Assembly: GCA_902806405.1 (NCBI GenBank)
Contig: CADCWL010000237.1
Location: 1-53,465 of the forward strand
Source of the DNA: an uncultured Thermomicrobiales bacterium
GTDB taxonomy: Bacteria > Chloroflexota > Chloroflexia > Thermomicrobiales > UBA6265
Direction: 5' to 3'
DNA: 53,465 nucleotides
Shown: in pieces, positions 53,144 through 53,465 of the stretch
How the letters are laid out: each line of letters starts with the position of its first letter
How positions within the stretch are numbered: position 1 is the first letter of the stretch
The notes under the pieces: generated by a model
Told to the model about the DNA's origin: nothing
Database searches by the model: none
The model's input: only the letters and a program-made list of their open reading frames with translations
Position numbers and translations under genes: made by a program

Positions 53144-53465
53144 ATGACGACGCCGACACTCGGCGGCAGCCTGCTCGGCCGCGCCGACCCCCATCGGTCG
53201 CGCGGCGGGTGCCGTGCCGCGTTCGCGTGCGAACCCAACGAAGGCGGGTTCATCCGGTGCGGCGGGGTCGCAGTGCTCATCGACGGCCGCGTCGACGTGG
53301 CGGCGGCGAACCCTGAGCCCGGCCGGGCGATCCTTACCATCCACGTCGACGACGCACCGGCCTCCGCCGCCCACCTCGACCGTATCGGGTCCACCCGGCT
53401 CGTGCCCGTCGAGGCGCGCGAAGACGGGCTGTTCGGGACGCTGATCGACCCGGACGGCAACGACG
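53144..53465 (+). CDS. VOC-family (glyoxalase-like) protein, C-terminus cut by the window edge
   Basis: The frame opens at an ATG (53144) with GGAGG six bases upstream and runs off the right edge without a stop. The visible 107 residues read as a vicinal oxygen chelate fold: LLGRADPHRSRGGCRAAFAC, FIRCGGVAVLIDGRVDVAAA, NPEPGRAILTIHVDDAPASA, AHLDRIGSTRLVPVEARE, and DGLFGTLIDPDGND at the end, which matches the usual GTLxDPDGN signature before the last metal ligand. VOC proteins include glyoxalase I, resistance proteins and dioxygenases; the exact role is open. Its position next to an ECF42-type sigma factor gene suggests it belongs to that regulon. Confidence 0.82.
   Translation, partial: MTTPTLGGSLLGRADPHRSRGGCRAAFACEPNEGGFIRCGGVAVLIDGRVDVAAANPEPGRAILTIHVDDAPASAAHLDRIGSTRLVPVEAREDGLFGTLIDPDGND

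Overview
This is 53 kb of very GC-rich bacterial chromosome. Coding strands have nearly all G/C third codon positions, and GTG and TTG starts are common. The gene content suggests an aerobic, free-living bacterium, perhaps Chloroflexota (Thermomicrobia/Sphaerobacter-like): SecA with a SEC-C tail, selA and selB, long-form HPF, an RskA-type sigma/anti-sigma pair, an ECF42-like sigma factor, an MshA-like glycosyltransferase and a type II NADH dehydrogenase. That placement is inference; a high-GC actinobacterium is the main alternative. There is no phage, plasmid, complete IS element, CRISPR array or secondary-metabolite cluster.

Layout. 1-9.4 kb: the anchored end of a protein cut by the window edge, thiD, a thiE(TenI)-thiS fusion, a receiver-like protein, DUF2256 with an apparent frameshift, an MGMT-like protein, a small membrane protein, an SRPBCC protein, a zinc alcohol dehydrogenase followed by a decayed partial copy of a related one, and an MBL-fold hydrolase. 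9.6-18.6 kb: secA, a broken Uma2-family gene, a zinc-ribbon protein with an Asp-Pro repeat, a nucleotidyltransferase-like protein, a frameshifted secreted protein, DUF1989, and two tiny hydrophobic proteins. 18.6-27.2 kb: an overlapping operon (membrane protein, selB, PIG-L deacetylase), an HxlR regulator diverging from a broken SnoaL-like gene and a quinone oxidoreductase, then aroF (DAHP synthase) behind an aromatic leader peptide and intrinsic terminator. 27.3-39.1 kb: GH140-like hydrolase, two hypotheticals, gabT-like aminotransferase, sigma/anti-sigma, prfA, a Rieske oxygenase coupled to an APH(6)-like kinase, and a GT4 glycosyltransferase. 40-53.5 kb: GNAT, hpf, tRNA-Arg, a 153-bp terminal-inverted-repeat element, tRNA-Pro, selA, NADH dehydrogenase, a 2.2-kb gene-poor stretch, dnaG, dgt, an ECF42-like sigma factor and the start of a VOC protein.

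How the parts work together. selA and selB imply selenocysteine decoding, although no tRNA-Sec gene or selenoprotein was seen. dnaG and dgt, plus prfA, secA and hpf, are housekeeping. The most informative regulation is the aroF leader: a TTGACA promoter placed so that the transcript should begin at the ATG of a peptide with seven aromatic residues in eleven, followed by a hairpin and a terminator with a T-run. Other notable structure includes perfect palindromes with no spacer in intergenic DNA, a palindrome that appears to have arisen by inverted duplication inside the Uma2 pseudogene, and the small element between the two tRNA genes.
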